Positions 1 to 10,000 of a stretch of 64,000 nt of DNA are shown piece after piece (the first letter of the stretch is position 1; the number at the start of each line of letters is the position of its first letter). The position numbers were made by a program, and so were the translations under genes. This DNA is from Halobacterium wangiae (GTDB lineage: Archaea > Halobacteriota > Halobacteria > Halobacteriales > Halobacteriaceae). The notes below the pieces were generated by a model. The model was given only the letters and a program-made list of their open reading frames with translations, ran no database searches and was not told the origin of the DNA. The DNA lies in assembly GCF_021249345.1 (NCBI RefSeq), contig NZ_CP089588.1, positions 1,860,001 to 1,924,000 on the forward strand, in the 5' to 3' direction.

Positions 1-134
1 GTATCGCCTCACATCTGGTAGCTACATTTAATCTGGACTGCCGGAAGGTGGACGTGATAATCTGGCCGGTCTCGCCCTCAGTGGTCTATCTGGCAGGGGC
101 CGAGAACCAGCAGCCAGCAAGCACTACCGATCAC

Positions 135-560
135 ATGGATTCCGCCAACAACACACCAACCACTCAGGACGACTCAAACCCAGTCCCGCTCTCGAATCAA
201 CTACTGCTCTCGAATCAACTCACGCGCTCACTCGGCTTCACCGCCCTCGGAATCATCGTATTCTCTCAGCCGGTGCTCGCCCAGGATGTCGGGGCGGCGT
301 TCTGTCAGACGAGTCTCGCTCAAACCATCAAGAACGTCTTCACACTCATCCAGTTCGGCGGCCCACTCGTCGGCGGCGTCGTCGCACTCGGCGCAGCCGT
401 CCTGACACCAGTCGTGAGTCGGGTTGACCTGAAGAAGGAACTCAAGGAAACGCGTAACCAAGCTCTCGTCTGGGGTGTTCTAGTTGCACCACTGGGCACG
501 GCACTCCTGCAATTCCTCCTGAATAACGTCGTCGCGGGTGGCGCAAGTTGCACCTTCTAA
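135..560 (+). CDS. VirB2/TrbC-like small membrane protein (candidate pilin subunit)
   Basis: About 141 aa from ATG 135; the frame stays open upstream to a possible start at 48, but the ATG gives a normal N-terminus. A hydrophobic signal-like segment ends in QPVLAQ near residue 50. Two membrane helices follow, separated by a short charged loop (DLKKELKETRNQ). This signal plus two-helix plan is that of VirB2/TrbC pilins. Two cysteines lie in the mature part, one near its start and one at the C-terminus (SCTF). It is first in an operon with VirB6-, VirB3- and VirB4-like genes, which is the main support. The family call rests on topology and context, not on a signature motif. Confidence 0.55.
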   Translation: MDSANNTPTTQDDSNPVPLSNQLLLSNQLTRSLGFTALGIIVFSQPVLAQDVGAAFCQTSLAQTIKNVFTLIQFGGPLVGGVVALGAAVLTPVVSRVDLKKELKETRNQALVWGVLVAPLGTALLQFLLNNVVAGGASCTF

Positions 561-2395
561 CCCATCGCATAGTCATACTCCTCGTCCTCGCCCTCACCGT
601 CATCTCGACGACAGCCAGCGCTACAACCATCCGAGTAAGTCCTCACAACCCGGAGGCAACCAACGCGGACGCCTCTGGGTTGGATACTTTCGGTCAGTCC
701 CCTACTCCGCGAGAACTGGATTCACTAGGACCTCCGGTTCCGGATCCGGAGTACGGGATCGAGAACGAGACGTTCTACGCGCTCTGGTCAGGGGACACCG
801 ACAACACTGAGAATGAGGATGTGAGTGGACTGGGTTTTGATTTCGAGGAGAACATGCGGGAGCTCGCGTCACGGACGGACATTCCATTCGATGCGCCACC
901 CCCTGCTGTCGAGGTCTGGAATACTGGTGAACACCAAGCCTTCGATGGCCGGGACCCCACGCAGTCACTGTACCCCCGGGGAGTCGAACGCGAGCACGGC
1001 CAGTACGTTCGCGACGCCTACGTCGAACTCTTCACGATTACGCCATCGACACGCGTCATCGAAGGTACCGAACAAACACTCCTCGTCCCTCTATCGGGGA
1101 GTGTTCGGGGAATCATCGATTACCGAGTTCGCTTACCTTCACGAGTTTCGACGAACACGACCAGACGGAGGGCACGCCTCCTCGGCCACGAAATCAACTC
1201 GACACAACTGCTCGTCGACGGCACCCCAGTCGCGAATACAACGAGAACACATCGACCCAGCTTCTCCTACACAGGCCTCGACGACCCAACCAGACAATCA
1301 AATCGGCATGTCATCGGGCTGAGCGCGCGTATCTCGGCGCTCGTTGAAGTCCGTGAGTCGACATGCATAGCGTCGAATTCGAGTGGAGCCTGTACTAGCT
1401 GGGCGACGAATACGAGCACGAAACGCGAATCCATCATCGTCAGCACTAGCAAGGAGGTCGAAGTTTCAACACCCCGTGTAGTCGGTGAGCGTGCTCGCTT
1501 CCCGGACGACACGCAGGGTTTCAGTCTCGAAATCAGTGAGCCGTGGGCGGCGATCGAATCACCAACGGGCGTGATTCGGAGTCGCTGGAAATTCTTCACC
1601 ATGCGTCCACCCAACTGGACGTCGTTCACGCAAGCAACCACGAGTGGACGCGAGCACATTGACGCACCCGTCCAGCCACTCAACACGTACGCGTACCCGA
1701 GTACACGAGGCGCACGCTCAACAGAGGAATGGAGTGGGCCAAGCCTCGAAGCGATTAGTGGCCCAGAACTCAACTCACCGAGTCTCCCTGTGAATGCCGC
1801 GTTTGGAGTGCCAACAGAGGCCTATACGCGCGCCGACCACGTCGTACTCAACTCGGAGTCACCCAGAGAATTCGAGGGCAGTATCCGGACGCTCATCGCG
1901 AACGAATCACTCCCCATTCACACCGAGGACCTCCCAGTACGCGAGATCCAGGAGACGACCCTCCAAATACATGTAGTGGAGCACACGGCCACAGAGACAA
2001 TCCTTGACGTCACACTCACTGAGACACTCACCGGGGAGCCTCTTCCAAGCCGTGCGGGGACGCTCACAATCGAGGACACTCCCGTAGGGATTCCACGGTC
2101 GGGAGACGCCCGAGTGCGGATTCCCCGTGAGGACGGCGTGATAACCGCGCGCTTCGAACCAACTGAGTGGTGGGACACCACAGCCACCACAGACCGCAAA
2201 GAGACCACAGAGAGAACCGAGGATCCTCCAGCATTTGGCGCGAGTGCGGACCGCGTCTACGCTGAGGCAACCAGCCTCGACGTCCTCGGTGTCGCTTCTG
2301 GCGTGGTCCTCCCAGTGAGCGTGTTCCTCCTGGGCGTGTTCGTCATTGATCGAATCACGGGATGGCGTATCTGGCCGCCCTGGCGAGGCCTCTAA
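548..2395 (+). CDS. Large secreted, membrane-anchored protein of the secretion module
   Basis: 615 aa starting at TTG 548, which overlaps the previous gene by 13 nt. The N-terminus is a signal peptide (IVILLVLALTVISTTASA). A long hydrophilic Thr/Ser/Glu-rich exterior region follows. One C-terminal helix (residues ~580-600) ends in a short basic tail (RITGWRIWPPWRGL), so most of the protein should face outside. I recognise no enzyme motif. Its position between a pilin-like gene and a VirB6-like gene suggests a surface or mating-pair component, which is inference. Confidence 0.6.
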   Translation: MHLLTHRIVILLVLALTVISTTASATTIRVSPHNPEATNADASGLDTFGQSPTPRELDSLGPPVPDPEYGIENETFYALWSGDTDNTENEDVSGLGFDFEENMRELASRTDIPFDAPPPAVEVWNTGEHQAFDGRDPTQSLYPRGVEREHGQYVRDAYVELFTITPSTRVIEGTEQTLLVPLSGSVRGIIDYRVRLPSRVSTNTTRRRARLLGHEINSTQLLVDGTPVANTTRTHRPSFSYTGLDDPTRQSNRHVIGLSARISALVEVRESTCIASNSSGACTSWATNTSTKRESIIVSTSKEVEVSTPRVVGERARFPDDTQGFSLEISEPWAAIESPTGVIRSRWKFFTMRPPNWTSFTQATTSGREHIDAPVQPLNTYAYPSTRGARSTEEWSGPSLEAISGPELNSPSLPVNAAFGVPTEAYTRADHVVLNSESPREFEGSIRTLIANESLPIHTEDLPVREIQETTLQIHVVEHTATETILDVTLTETLTGEPLPSRAGTLTIEDTPVGIPRSGDARVRIPREDGVITARFEPTEWWDTTATTDRKETTERTEDPPAFGASADRVYAEATSLDVLGVASGVVLPVSVFLLGVFVIDRITGWRIWPPWRGL

Positions 2396-2505
2396 TGCGC
2401 ACCCAACACCACGCAGTAAGCGAGAACGAGATTCCCGATCTAGGCCTGGCGTTCTGGGTGTCCCATTGGAGTCCCGTGACGGGATTCGGTCTGGGGGTGC
2501 TCTGA
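2395..2505 (+). CDS. 36-aa micro-gene inside the secretion operon
   Basis: ATG 2395 overlaps the upstream stop (TAATG). The frame runs 36 codons to TGA at 2503-2505, and the next gene's TTG start begins at 2506. The gene therefore fills the gap exactly, which suggests translational coupling. The product has a polar N-terminal half and a Trp/Gly/Phe-rich C-terminal half (LAFWVSHWSPVTGFGLGVL). No family is recognised; it could be a small assembly peptide or only a coupling leader. Confidence 0.45.
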   Translation: MRTQHHAVSENEIPDLGLAFWVSHWSPVTGFGLGVL

Positions 2506-3738
2506 TTGCCGTCGATTCGTGACGCGATTGTTGGCGCGCTCACGGAATTACTGCGCGTGCTCTTCGAGCCGATCACGGGCATCATCGAGGAGTACGCCAA
2601 TGACCTCCTGGACGTCGTTGTATCGACGCCGCGTCCAGACACTGTTCTTGGGGCACCGGGGAACGAGCCGTGGCCTGAACTCCACGCGTACTACTGGGAT
2701 GCGATCATTCCGATTTCACTGTTGGTATGGGCGCTCTCCGTCGGACTCGTGATCATGTTGGAGGCGACGGGCCACCTCTTCAGTGGATACCATCAGACGC
2801 GATTGAAGAAGCGCGTCTTCGCCGGCCTTTTGGGGATTCTATCGTGGTGGTGGCTCGCCGCGTTCTCCCTACGATTCGTCAGCGCACTCACTGGGATTCT
2901 CCTCCCGGACCTCTCCTCGGTCACACTCTTCGAGACACTATCGTTCTCGGGGATGGGCGTACTCGGCCTCGCCATCTCCCTGACGGTGGATTTCGTGTTG
3001 TTCGCGCTGATCGCGGTCATCTACTTCGTGCGCCGAGTCACCCTCTACCTCTTCGTGTTGATGATGCCACTCCTCATCGCCCTCTGGGTACCAGGCGTCG
3101 GACCATTCGCGCTCGTCTCCCGATTCATGACCCGGCTCGCAGGATTCTACATCCCGTTCTTATTCATGACCCTCCCAATCGCCCTCCTGTTCCGACTCGG
3201 CGGTATCCTTGGAGGGAGTTTCTCACTCTCAATGGGCGGTATTGGAGCGTGGCTGACCGCGCTCGTCATTCCACTGGTTGCGGTGCTCTCACCGTTCGTG
3301 TTGGTGTGGCAGGCGAGCGCGCTCTTCTTCGTCGGTGGCCGCATGGCCCAGCACACCTCACGCCAGACCGCCGGTCGACGCGTCGATGGTGCGCGAACCC
3401 TTGGCGCAACCACTCACCGGGGCGTTCGGAATGCTCGGGCCGGGGTTCGCGGTGAGCCCGCAGTCGGCGGGAGTGGCCAATACTTGCTGGATTCGAGTCA
3501 GTCACGCGCGCACTCATTCGGCTCTGCGGTAAGCGAATCGAGTTCTAGCCTCAGAGACTCGCTTCGAGGCAGTGCTTCGAGAGCCCGTGGTGGGAGCTCG
3601 GGGAGTTCGAGTGGGGATGGTCAGGCTGAGATTTCGTTTCCAGCGATGGATGCGCGCCGAGACCCAGCTCAAACGAGACGGAGTAGGGCAGAGAGCGAAT
3701 CGGGTTCTGAGCATGATGCGGGCGGGCGGAATACCTAG
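2506..3738 (+). CDS. VirB6/TrbL-like polytopic membrane protein
   Basis: 410 aa from TTG 2506. Residues ~60-280 hold six or more hydrophobic helices, including a long pair near SLLVWALSVGLVIMLEA and RVTLYLFVLMMPLLIALWV. From ~residue 285 the protein becomes a hydrophilic Arg/Ser/Gly-rich tail. A polytopic core with a low-complexity soluble tail is the usual architecture of VirB6/TrbL proteins. The stop is directly followed by the next gene's GTG. The call rests on topology and neighbourhood. Confidence 0.55.
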   Translation: MPSIRDAIVGALTELLRVLFEPITGIIEEYANDLLDVVVSTPRPDTVLGAPGNEPWPELHAYYWDAIIPISLLVWALSVGLVIMLEATGHLFSGYHQTRLKKRVFAGLLGILSWWWLAAFSLRFVSALTGILLPDLSSVTLFETLSFSGMGVLGLAISLTVDFVLFALIAVIYFVRRVTLYLFVLMMPLLIALWVPGVGPFALVSRFMTRLAGFYIPFLFMTLPIALLFRLGGILGGSFSLSMGGIGAWLTALVIPLVAVLSPFVLVWQASALFFVGGRMAQHTSRQTAGRRVDGARTLGATTHRGVRNARAGVRGEPAVGGSGQYLLDSSQSRAHSFGSAVSESSSSLRDSLRGSASRARGGSSGSSSGDGQAEISFPAMDARRDPAQTRRSRAESESGSEHDAGGRNT

Positions 3739-4785
3739 GTGATTGAGATTATGACACCAACTACTGACCCGGGCAAGCGCATTCCGAAGTCACTGAACAC
3801 CGAAGCAAACCTGATCGGGTCCTACACACTCACGGACGCCGCAGTAGCACTCACACCCGGCGTTATTGTCGTGCTCGGCTTCCAATGGCTAATCCCACCA
3901 GGCCTAGGATTCTCACTCGCAGGCTACTCGTTCACGCTGAGTATGCTCACACTCCCCCTCGCGGCTGTCGGAGTTCTCCTCGGTGGTGTGTTCGTGCTTT
4001 TGACGCCGTCGTATACGTCGAGTCTCGGGTGGCTACAGGCCGCACTCGGATTCCACCGCGGAGAGCGCGAACTCGACTTCGAGATGGCATGCGGGGAGAC
4101 GCGCTTCGAACGCGCGCACCTGCACCGGAACGCCATAGAACGCCAGGACGGCGCCCTCATCGGGCTCGTCGAGGTGAGTGCGCCATTGCTCGCGTTGGCA
4201 ACCCCGAGCGAGTGGGCGGCCCACACGAGGGCGTTCGCGGACTTCTGCAACACCACCCTCGAATATCCCATCCAAATCTACTCCACGACACGCGCATTCG
4301 ATGTAGATTCGTATCTTTCGACGTACGAGGATAGACTCAGTGACCCTGACGTACTCGCGAATCCACGCCTGAGTTCGCTCATTGAGGGGTATATCGAGTG
4401 GTATGAGACCGAGCTCGCTTCCCGTGAGATGACGATACGCGAGCACTACGTCATCGTATCCGTTCACCCGGACTCACTCACGTTCGAATCGAATTCCATC
4501 CTACAGAAAGCGATCACACTCCCCCTCATTGGGGTGTTCGCTCGCGTACTCACCGGGGCGCGCGAACGAAACCGGAGTAAGGAGACCGCATTCGACGTGC
4601 TCGACGAACGCTGCCGAACCATTGCGTCCGGATTACGAGGAATCGAGGGTACGCACACTAAGCGAGTCGACGCCGAAACCGCAGTCGGCCTCCTCAGCGA
4701 ATTCTGGGGAACCCACAACCACCCACGCACAGAGGATGGCGTTCTCCGAGAAACGCCACTAGTAACGCCACGAGGTCGTCAATGA
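3739..4785 (+). CDS. VirB3/PrgI-like membrane protein with extra cytoplasmic domain
   Basis: 348 aa from GTG 3739; ATG 3751 is an alternative start. Two closely spaced membrane helices (residues ~30-95) follow a short cytoplasmic leader with the motif LIGSYTLTDAAVAL, like VirB3/PrgI proteins that sit beside VirB4. The remaining ~250 residues are soluble (DGALIGLVEVSAPLLALATP, then EWYETELASREMTIREHY) and resemble the N-terminal domain usually found in VirB4/TraC-type ATPases. The gene overlaps the ATPase gene by 4 nt (ATGA). The split or fusion arrangement is unusual. Confidence 0.55.
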   Translation: MIEIMTPTTDPGKRIPKSLNTEANLIGSYTLTDAAVALTPGVIVVLGFQWLIPPGLGFSLAGYSFTLSMLTLPLAAVGVLLGGVFVLLTPSYTSSLGWLQAALGFHRGERELDFEMACGETRFERAHLHRNAIERQDGALIGLVEVSAPLLALATPSEWAAHTRAFADFCNTTLEYPIQIYSTTRAFDVDSYLSTYEDRLSDPDVLANPRLSSLIEGYIEWYETELASREMTIREHYVIVSVHPDSLTFESNSILQKAITLPLIGVFARVLTGARERNRSKETAFDVLDERCRTIASGLRGIEGTHTKRVDAETAVGLLSEFWGTHNHPRTEDGVLRETPLVTPRGRQ

Positions 4786-6863
4786 GCCTTCGAGACAAGC
4801 TCGCAAACTGGCGTACCACCACCGCGAACACAACCACTCCAGAAGCAACCGATACCGAGACAGACGACCCCCGGGGAGACTCTACTCCAAGTCACTCCCC
4901 CACCAGCGAAGACTCCACGCGAATCCCGGAATGTGACGAGGATAGTTCAAGCTCAGAATCGGACTCAGAAGGCCTCGAGTATACGGTTGAACCGAGTCTC
5001 TCTAAGGAGTCTCTGGATTTCAGTGGCAGTCGCCACCAGCGGACGATCGTGCCGGGTGGCATCGAGGTCAACCCAACGAGTGTCCGAGTGGGGGAGTCTT
5101 GGGCGCGAACGCTCTGGATAGGAGAGTTCCCGGATGAACCACAGGACGGCCTCTTCGAAGCGCTGTACGCGAGCCCAGAATCGCGAACAACAGACATCTC
5201 ACTCCACATCCAACCGCGTGAAACCGAGGCGACACTGAGCGCGCTCGAAAACCAACTCGAGGACCTCGAAGCCGATCTCGAATATCTCGATGAGAAGCGC
5301 CGTGCGAGCGCACGGGGTGTCCAGGCTGACTTCGAGGACTACCGCGAGCTCTACGACGTCCTCCGGAACACGCCAACCCGCGCCTTCGGCGTCTCGATGT
5401 ACCTGGGCGTCCGCGAAGCTGACTCCGCGCATCTTCGGGGTGTGACGGACGCTGTCTCGAGTACAGCGCGGCGTGCCCCAACGAACCTTCTACCAATTAT
5501 GCCGCGCTGGCAGCAACTCCCCGCGCTCCAGTCAGTGAGCCCGCTCGGCGTCGATGCACTCGCTGAGTCCATGGATACGACGACGCCGATGCTCGGTGGC
5601 GCCTTCGGCGCGATGTACCCCTTCGTTTCTGGTGCGTTCTCCGAGCCCGGAATCGAATACGGCACCTATGCATTGAATGAGAGTCCTCTGGTTGTGGATC
5701 GCATCGAGCGCGAAACCGGGTATTGCATGCTCGTCATCGGGCAACTCGGCGCGGGGAAATCCTTCTCGACGAAACTCCAACTCGTACGCCGAGCCATGTA
5801 CGACTCTGATACGATTCTCGTGATGCTCGACCCCCTCGAGGGATTCGCGAGCGTCAATGAGGCGCTCGGTGGCGAACGAATCACTGTCGGGGGAACACGC
5901 GGATTCAATCCACTCGAAATCAAGGCTACACCCCCGCACATCATTCAGGATGTTCCAGACCTCGACCCCTGGGCTGAACAGGTCGCGTGGGTCCTCGGAT
6001 TCTTCGAGACATTCTTCCGAGACGTCGCAATGAACCCACTGAATGGTCGCACCCAAACTCTGCGGCGGGCTATCCAGGAGACTTACGAGGCTGCTGGCAT
6101 CACTCGCGACCCTAGTACGCACGACGGAGCATCCCCGACAATCCGCGACCTCATCAACGTCCTCGAGGACTTACTTGAGGACCCTCGTCGATTCGGGTAC
6201 GTAACCGAAGGAGAACAAGAAAACGTCCTGGAGGACGCCCAATCCTTACTGACTGACCTACGGCCGTCCTTCCGCGAAGGCGGGGACCTCAGTCATCTCG
6301 CACAACCAACGGAGTTCGACCTCGATGCACCCGTTTTGTACCTGGATTTGCATCAAGAAGAAGGCGCGCGAAGCCGTGGGGAGACGAGTCTCTTGATGCA
6401 GGTGTTGTTCAACGCGGTGTATGAGCGCGCGAAACAGACGAGTAAACGCGTCGTGTTTGTCATCGACGAAGCCCACTACCTCCTCAGCGAGGACGGCGCA
6501 CGCTCATTCCTCGAAACAGCCGTAAGACACAGTCGCCACTACGACCTCTCCCTACAATTCCTCACACAAACCGGCGGAGAATTCGCACTCACCCCCGAGG
6601 CGAAGACGATCGGGCGGTTGTGTTCGATGACGCTCATTCACCGCGTCAACGAGGAAGCCAGCGAACTCGCCGAGTGGTTCGACCTGAATACTCGTGAAAT
6701 CGAATGGGTCCAATCGGCGAAAGCCGGGAACGACGAAGACGGCTACTCCGAAGCACTCCTCGGTATCGACGGCGAAGGCTGGTTCCCACTCCGAGTCCGT
6801 GCAAGCGAGTATGAAACAACCGTTATCTCGAACCCGGATGCCCTCAAAGAGCACTCTGATTAA
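4782..6863 (+). CDS. VirB4/TraC-type secretion ATPase
   Basis: 693 aa. An acidic disordered N-terminus (residues 1-75) is followed by a VirB4-like N-terminal domain with a coiled coil (ENQLEDLEADLEYLDEKRR). The P-loop domain has Walker A GQLGAGKSFSTK (~residue 320), Walker B VVFVIDEAHYLL (~565) and a downstream FLTQTGGEF sensor region. These features define the HerA/FtsK-superfamily VirB4 ATPases that power conjugation and type IV secretion. It is the last gene of the operon and is followed by hairpins. No coupling protein (VirD4/TraD-like) or relaxase is visible in the window; these may lie to the left. Confidence 0.85.
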   Translation: MSLRDKLANWRTTTANTTTPEATDTETDDPRGDSTPSHSPTSEDSTRIPECDEDSSSSESDSEGLEYTVEPSLSKESLDFSGSRHQRTIVPGGIEVNPTSVRVGESWARTLWIGEFPDEPQDGLFEALYASPESRTTDISLHIQPRETEATLSALENQLEDLEADLEYLDEKRRASARGVQADFEDYRELYDVLRNTPTRAFGVSMYLGVREADSAHLRGVTDAVSSTARRAPTNLLPIMPRWQQLPALQSVSPLGVDALAESMDTTTPMLGGAFGAMYPFVSGAFSEPGIEYGTYALNESPLVVDRIERETGYCMLVIGQLGAGKSFSTKLQLVRRAMYDSDTILVMLDPLEGFASVNEALGGERITVGGTRGFNPLEIKATPPHIIQDVPDLDPWAEQVAWVLGFFETFFRDVAMNPLNGRTQTLRRAIQETYEAAGITRDPSTHDGASPTIRDLINVLEDLLEDPRRFGYVTEGEQENVLEDAQSLLTDLRPSFREGGDLSHLAQPTEFDLDAPVLYLDLHQEEGARSRGETSLLMQVLFNAVYERAKQTSKRVVFVIDEAHYLLSEDGARSFLETAVRHSRHYDLSLQFLTQTGGEFALTPEAKTIGRLCSMTLIHRVNEEASELAEWFDLNTREIEWVQSAKAGNDEDGYSEALLGIDGEGWFPLRVRASEYETTVISNPDALKEHSD

Positions 6864-6934
6864 CCCCCTTACCAGCCAGGGGGGATTCTCGCCCCGTTTG
6901 GGGATGGACTTGGTTTCAAGGCCTTGTTGAAACC
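6864..6934 (+). terminator. Three tandem stem-loops after the secretion operon
   Basis: Starting right after the VirB4 stop are three inverted repeats: CCCCCT/AGGGGG (6864-6883, 8-nt loop), CCCC/GGGG (6892-6903, 4-nt loop) and GGTTTCAA/TTGAAACC (6912-6934, 7-nt loop). Each pair is about 8 nt from the next. A transcription terminator or mRNA 3' stabiliser is the simplest reading; the last one could also be an element end. Confidence 0.45.
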
Positions 6935-6975
6935 CTCAAGGCGTGATATGTTTCTACATTCGCGTTAAATACGCA

Positions 6976-6988
6976 GCGCATATTCAGC
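6976..6988 (-). repeat. GCTGAATAY repeat, copy 1
   Basis: On the minus strand this reads GCTGAATATGCGC and continues into a partial palindrome with GCGTATTTA. Two copies on the plus strand lie at 10571 and 10695, on the other side of the 7016-10366 gene. The three copies look like terminal inverted repeats of an insertion sequence or MITE, but no transposase lies between them. Confidence 0.4.
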
Positions 6989-7015
6989 AAACGGAGCTAG
7001 TTTACCGTTCCTCGA

Positions 7016-10000
7016 TCAGTCCTCCCTCTCGGTCCACTTTTGGACGGCGTATACGAGAGCGGTGAGGGTGCCGATGAGGGTGGAGGTGATTCCGAATCCG
7101 GGCGTTGTTGTGCTGGTCGTCTGTGTGGCCGTCGACCCAGTGGATTTGGTCGCGGTGGGTGATGTCGTCTCTGTGTCGGCGTTGCTACCAGTGGGTGTTG
7201 TGGTCGTTTTCGGGGATATGAGGTCGGCAGCGCGGGGAGTTGTCTTTGTGTTGCCGATGAATCTGAGGATGTTCCGGGCTTGGACTTCGAAGTTGAACCG
7301 GAGTTCGGTGAGAAGCTTCTCACTGGTGTGAACGACCACCGCGCCGTCTCCGCGTCGACTGACCGCGGAGACCGGGTAGGCGTTCGGGTCTTCGTCGGCG
7401 TCGCGCACCGTGTTCGGTTTGGACTGGATCTGGACGGTGACGTCGTCCCCGAGATTCGTGAGCGTGCAAGCGTGGGACATCCAGCCCTCGTCGAGAATCT
7501 GGTAGGTGATGGGGGTCCGGTAGGCGGCGGGTTCGGTTCGGATCGAGTTGTCGTCCCACATATCGAGCGTGTAGATCTTCCGTGGATCGACGGTGATTTC
7601 GAAGCGCTCCGTGACACGATTGATGGACTCGTCCACCGATTCACTCACCACGACACCGAGACGACCCCCGGCTTCGACGAACCGCTCCAAGGTCGCCAGC
7701 TCACCCTCGGTAAACGTATAGTACTGGTCTTTATACGGGAATGCCGGACCGATGAGAACGCCGTCCAGCCCGTCGAGTTGCTCGGGTGTGAAGGCGGTGA
7801 TTTCGGCGAAGGACAGCTCGTATTTGGCGCCGTACTTCTCCCGGAACTCACGTAACCCATCGTAGGTTCCCACCGGGTCCTGACCGTTACCACTATAAAT
7901 TCCGATATGTAGTGTCTTTTGGGCCGGGGTGATCTGAGATTCGGCGCGCTCGGCGTTCTCGATTGCGCGATCGAACTGGCCAGCGCCATGGGCGAGGTTT
8001 GCTTCGTATATCGCCGCCTCCCCGATGGCGAGGGGGATAGATCGGCCATTCGCCGAGACGTCCTCCAGGGCGTCCGAGGCACGATCAATCGCCGTCTGCG
8101 CCTCCGACTCCGTGGCGTCCGTCGTCCGTGTCGCGGTTTTGAACCGGACGACCCCCCAGACATCGACCTCCGGGACGGTCACCGAGACGTACTCGCCATC
8201 GCGGTGGCTTGTTAACGGTACAGGGTCGGCGGTCGGTGCTATCAGGTCGACAGCATGGACTGCACCCTCCGTGTCGTGGAGTGAGAGATCGATATCGGTG
8301 ACCGGGTCGATGGCGTCGGTGTCCGAGTCGTAGTCGTAGTTCACCAGATGGACGTTCAGCCACCCATCGTCGGTCTCGATTACTTCACAGCTCAATGTCG
8401 GCGGCCCATCAACCGTGACGAGTGGTGATTCCAGGGAGGTTTCGAGGGCGTCCCCTGCTGTCGCGGTCTCTCCGTCCGCTGCCCGGCTGCCCGCCTCGGT
8501 CAAGTCTCGTACGCCGTCCAAACCTGCGAGGTCGTCGTCCCGGGGCCGGTAGTACTCGTCGTGTGTCCCCAGATTGCCCTCAATGAGCGCGGTTCCACCC
8601 TGTTCCACGAACGTCCGAACCGCGTCGATCTGCGCGTCTGTCAACGCATCGGCAAATGGGAGGACCAGCGTCTGATATGAGGAAAGCCGTTCGAGGGTGT
8701 CTGTGTCGTCCCAGAGCTCAGGGTGACCGAAGATTACCATGTCAGTCGGAATCTGGCGTTCACGTGCAGCGCGAACCCACCCATCTACACGTTTTGCCTC
8801 CTGGTCGCCGCGGCACCCGATGAATGGCCGCAGTTGACCTAATAAGGTTGGAATACTATACACGACCGCGACGTCACTGTTGGGGGCCCCACGGAGATCT
8901 TGTCTGTGAAGCCAGAGGAAATCCGCGAGAGGGCGGAGGGCTGTCGGGACCGATCCGGAGTCAGGATTCATCCACATGAGCGCAACACTGTCCGGGGGGA
9001 GGCCATTCCAGCCGTCGAGGTCGAGTTGACGCGTGGAGCCATTGGCATATACTTCGGCGAAGTTGAGCGTCTGCAGGGTCGGATACTGTTTCCCGGGGTC
9101 AAGTGTCCCGGTCCATCCGCCGGTGCCGTAGAATCCGTGTTCAACGGCGGGTTTCTCGACTGTCTGCGCCATCGCTGCGACCAGCTTGTGCGTGGCCGTT
9201 CGAATGGAGGCGAGATACGCGTTGCCGGTGGCTGGAGTACGCCCGGGAATCGTAATTGGATTCTCTACTTCAATTAGGTCGTAGACCTGACTCAGGAGTA
9301 TGGCTGCGTTCGATTTTGTGGAGATGACGCGAGTTTGTTGATTGCCGAGAGTGGTTAGTGGCGATTCGACCTGGTCGGCGGATTTGTGACCCCGCGCGCG
9401 GTAGGATTTGTAGTACTCCAAGATACGGCGGTTCTCCATGAGTCGGAACTCGTATAGAACCGGGTCGTGAACGACGTCTTCCTCTGTTTTCGTGCCGGTT
9501 TCAACGTCCCGTTGGATGGCTTGGGTATAGGTCTGGATGTCGAATTGATCGATGTTATCGACGTCTAGACGTGCCAGTCTAGCGGGTGGTAATTTTCGTA
9601 GATATTCCCGGAATGCGCGTTGTGCCCAGACTGAAAAGTCGCCGGTCATGAGGTTGCTGGCATCAGATGCTAGATCCATTTCGGTGGCGTTCGCCCCGTA
9701 TAGGGGTGCGTGTTCGTGATTTGTGAGGTGGTATGTGGTTGGGCCCGGGGCATAGAGTGAGACGGAGTACGCGGCGGTATTCCCGATTTGCATGTACCGT
9801 CTGGTATTGTTGGTGAAATCTCGAGCTGTAGATACATGGAGGGGGTGTTCGGCGGGTGAGCCATCTGGAGCCGGCCATTGTTTGGTTGCGGGGAGATCGT
9901 AGAGGTAGCCAGACATTTGATTGTCTGCTGGCCGCTGGTCGAGTGGCACGTCGTAGGGCATCCAACCGAATCCAAGGGAGGCAGGAAGTGCGAGGGACGC

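Noticed and set aside
6912-6934. Possible CRISPR repeat (GTTTCAA...TTGAAAC)
   Set aside because: The ends recall CRISPR repeats, but it occurs once, with no spaced copies and no cas genes.
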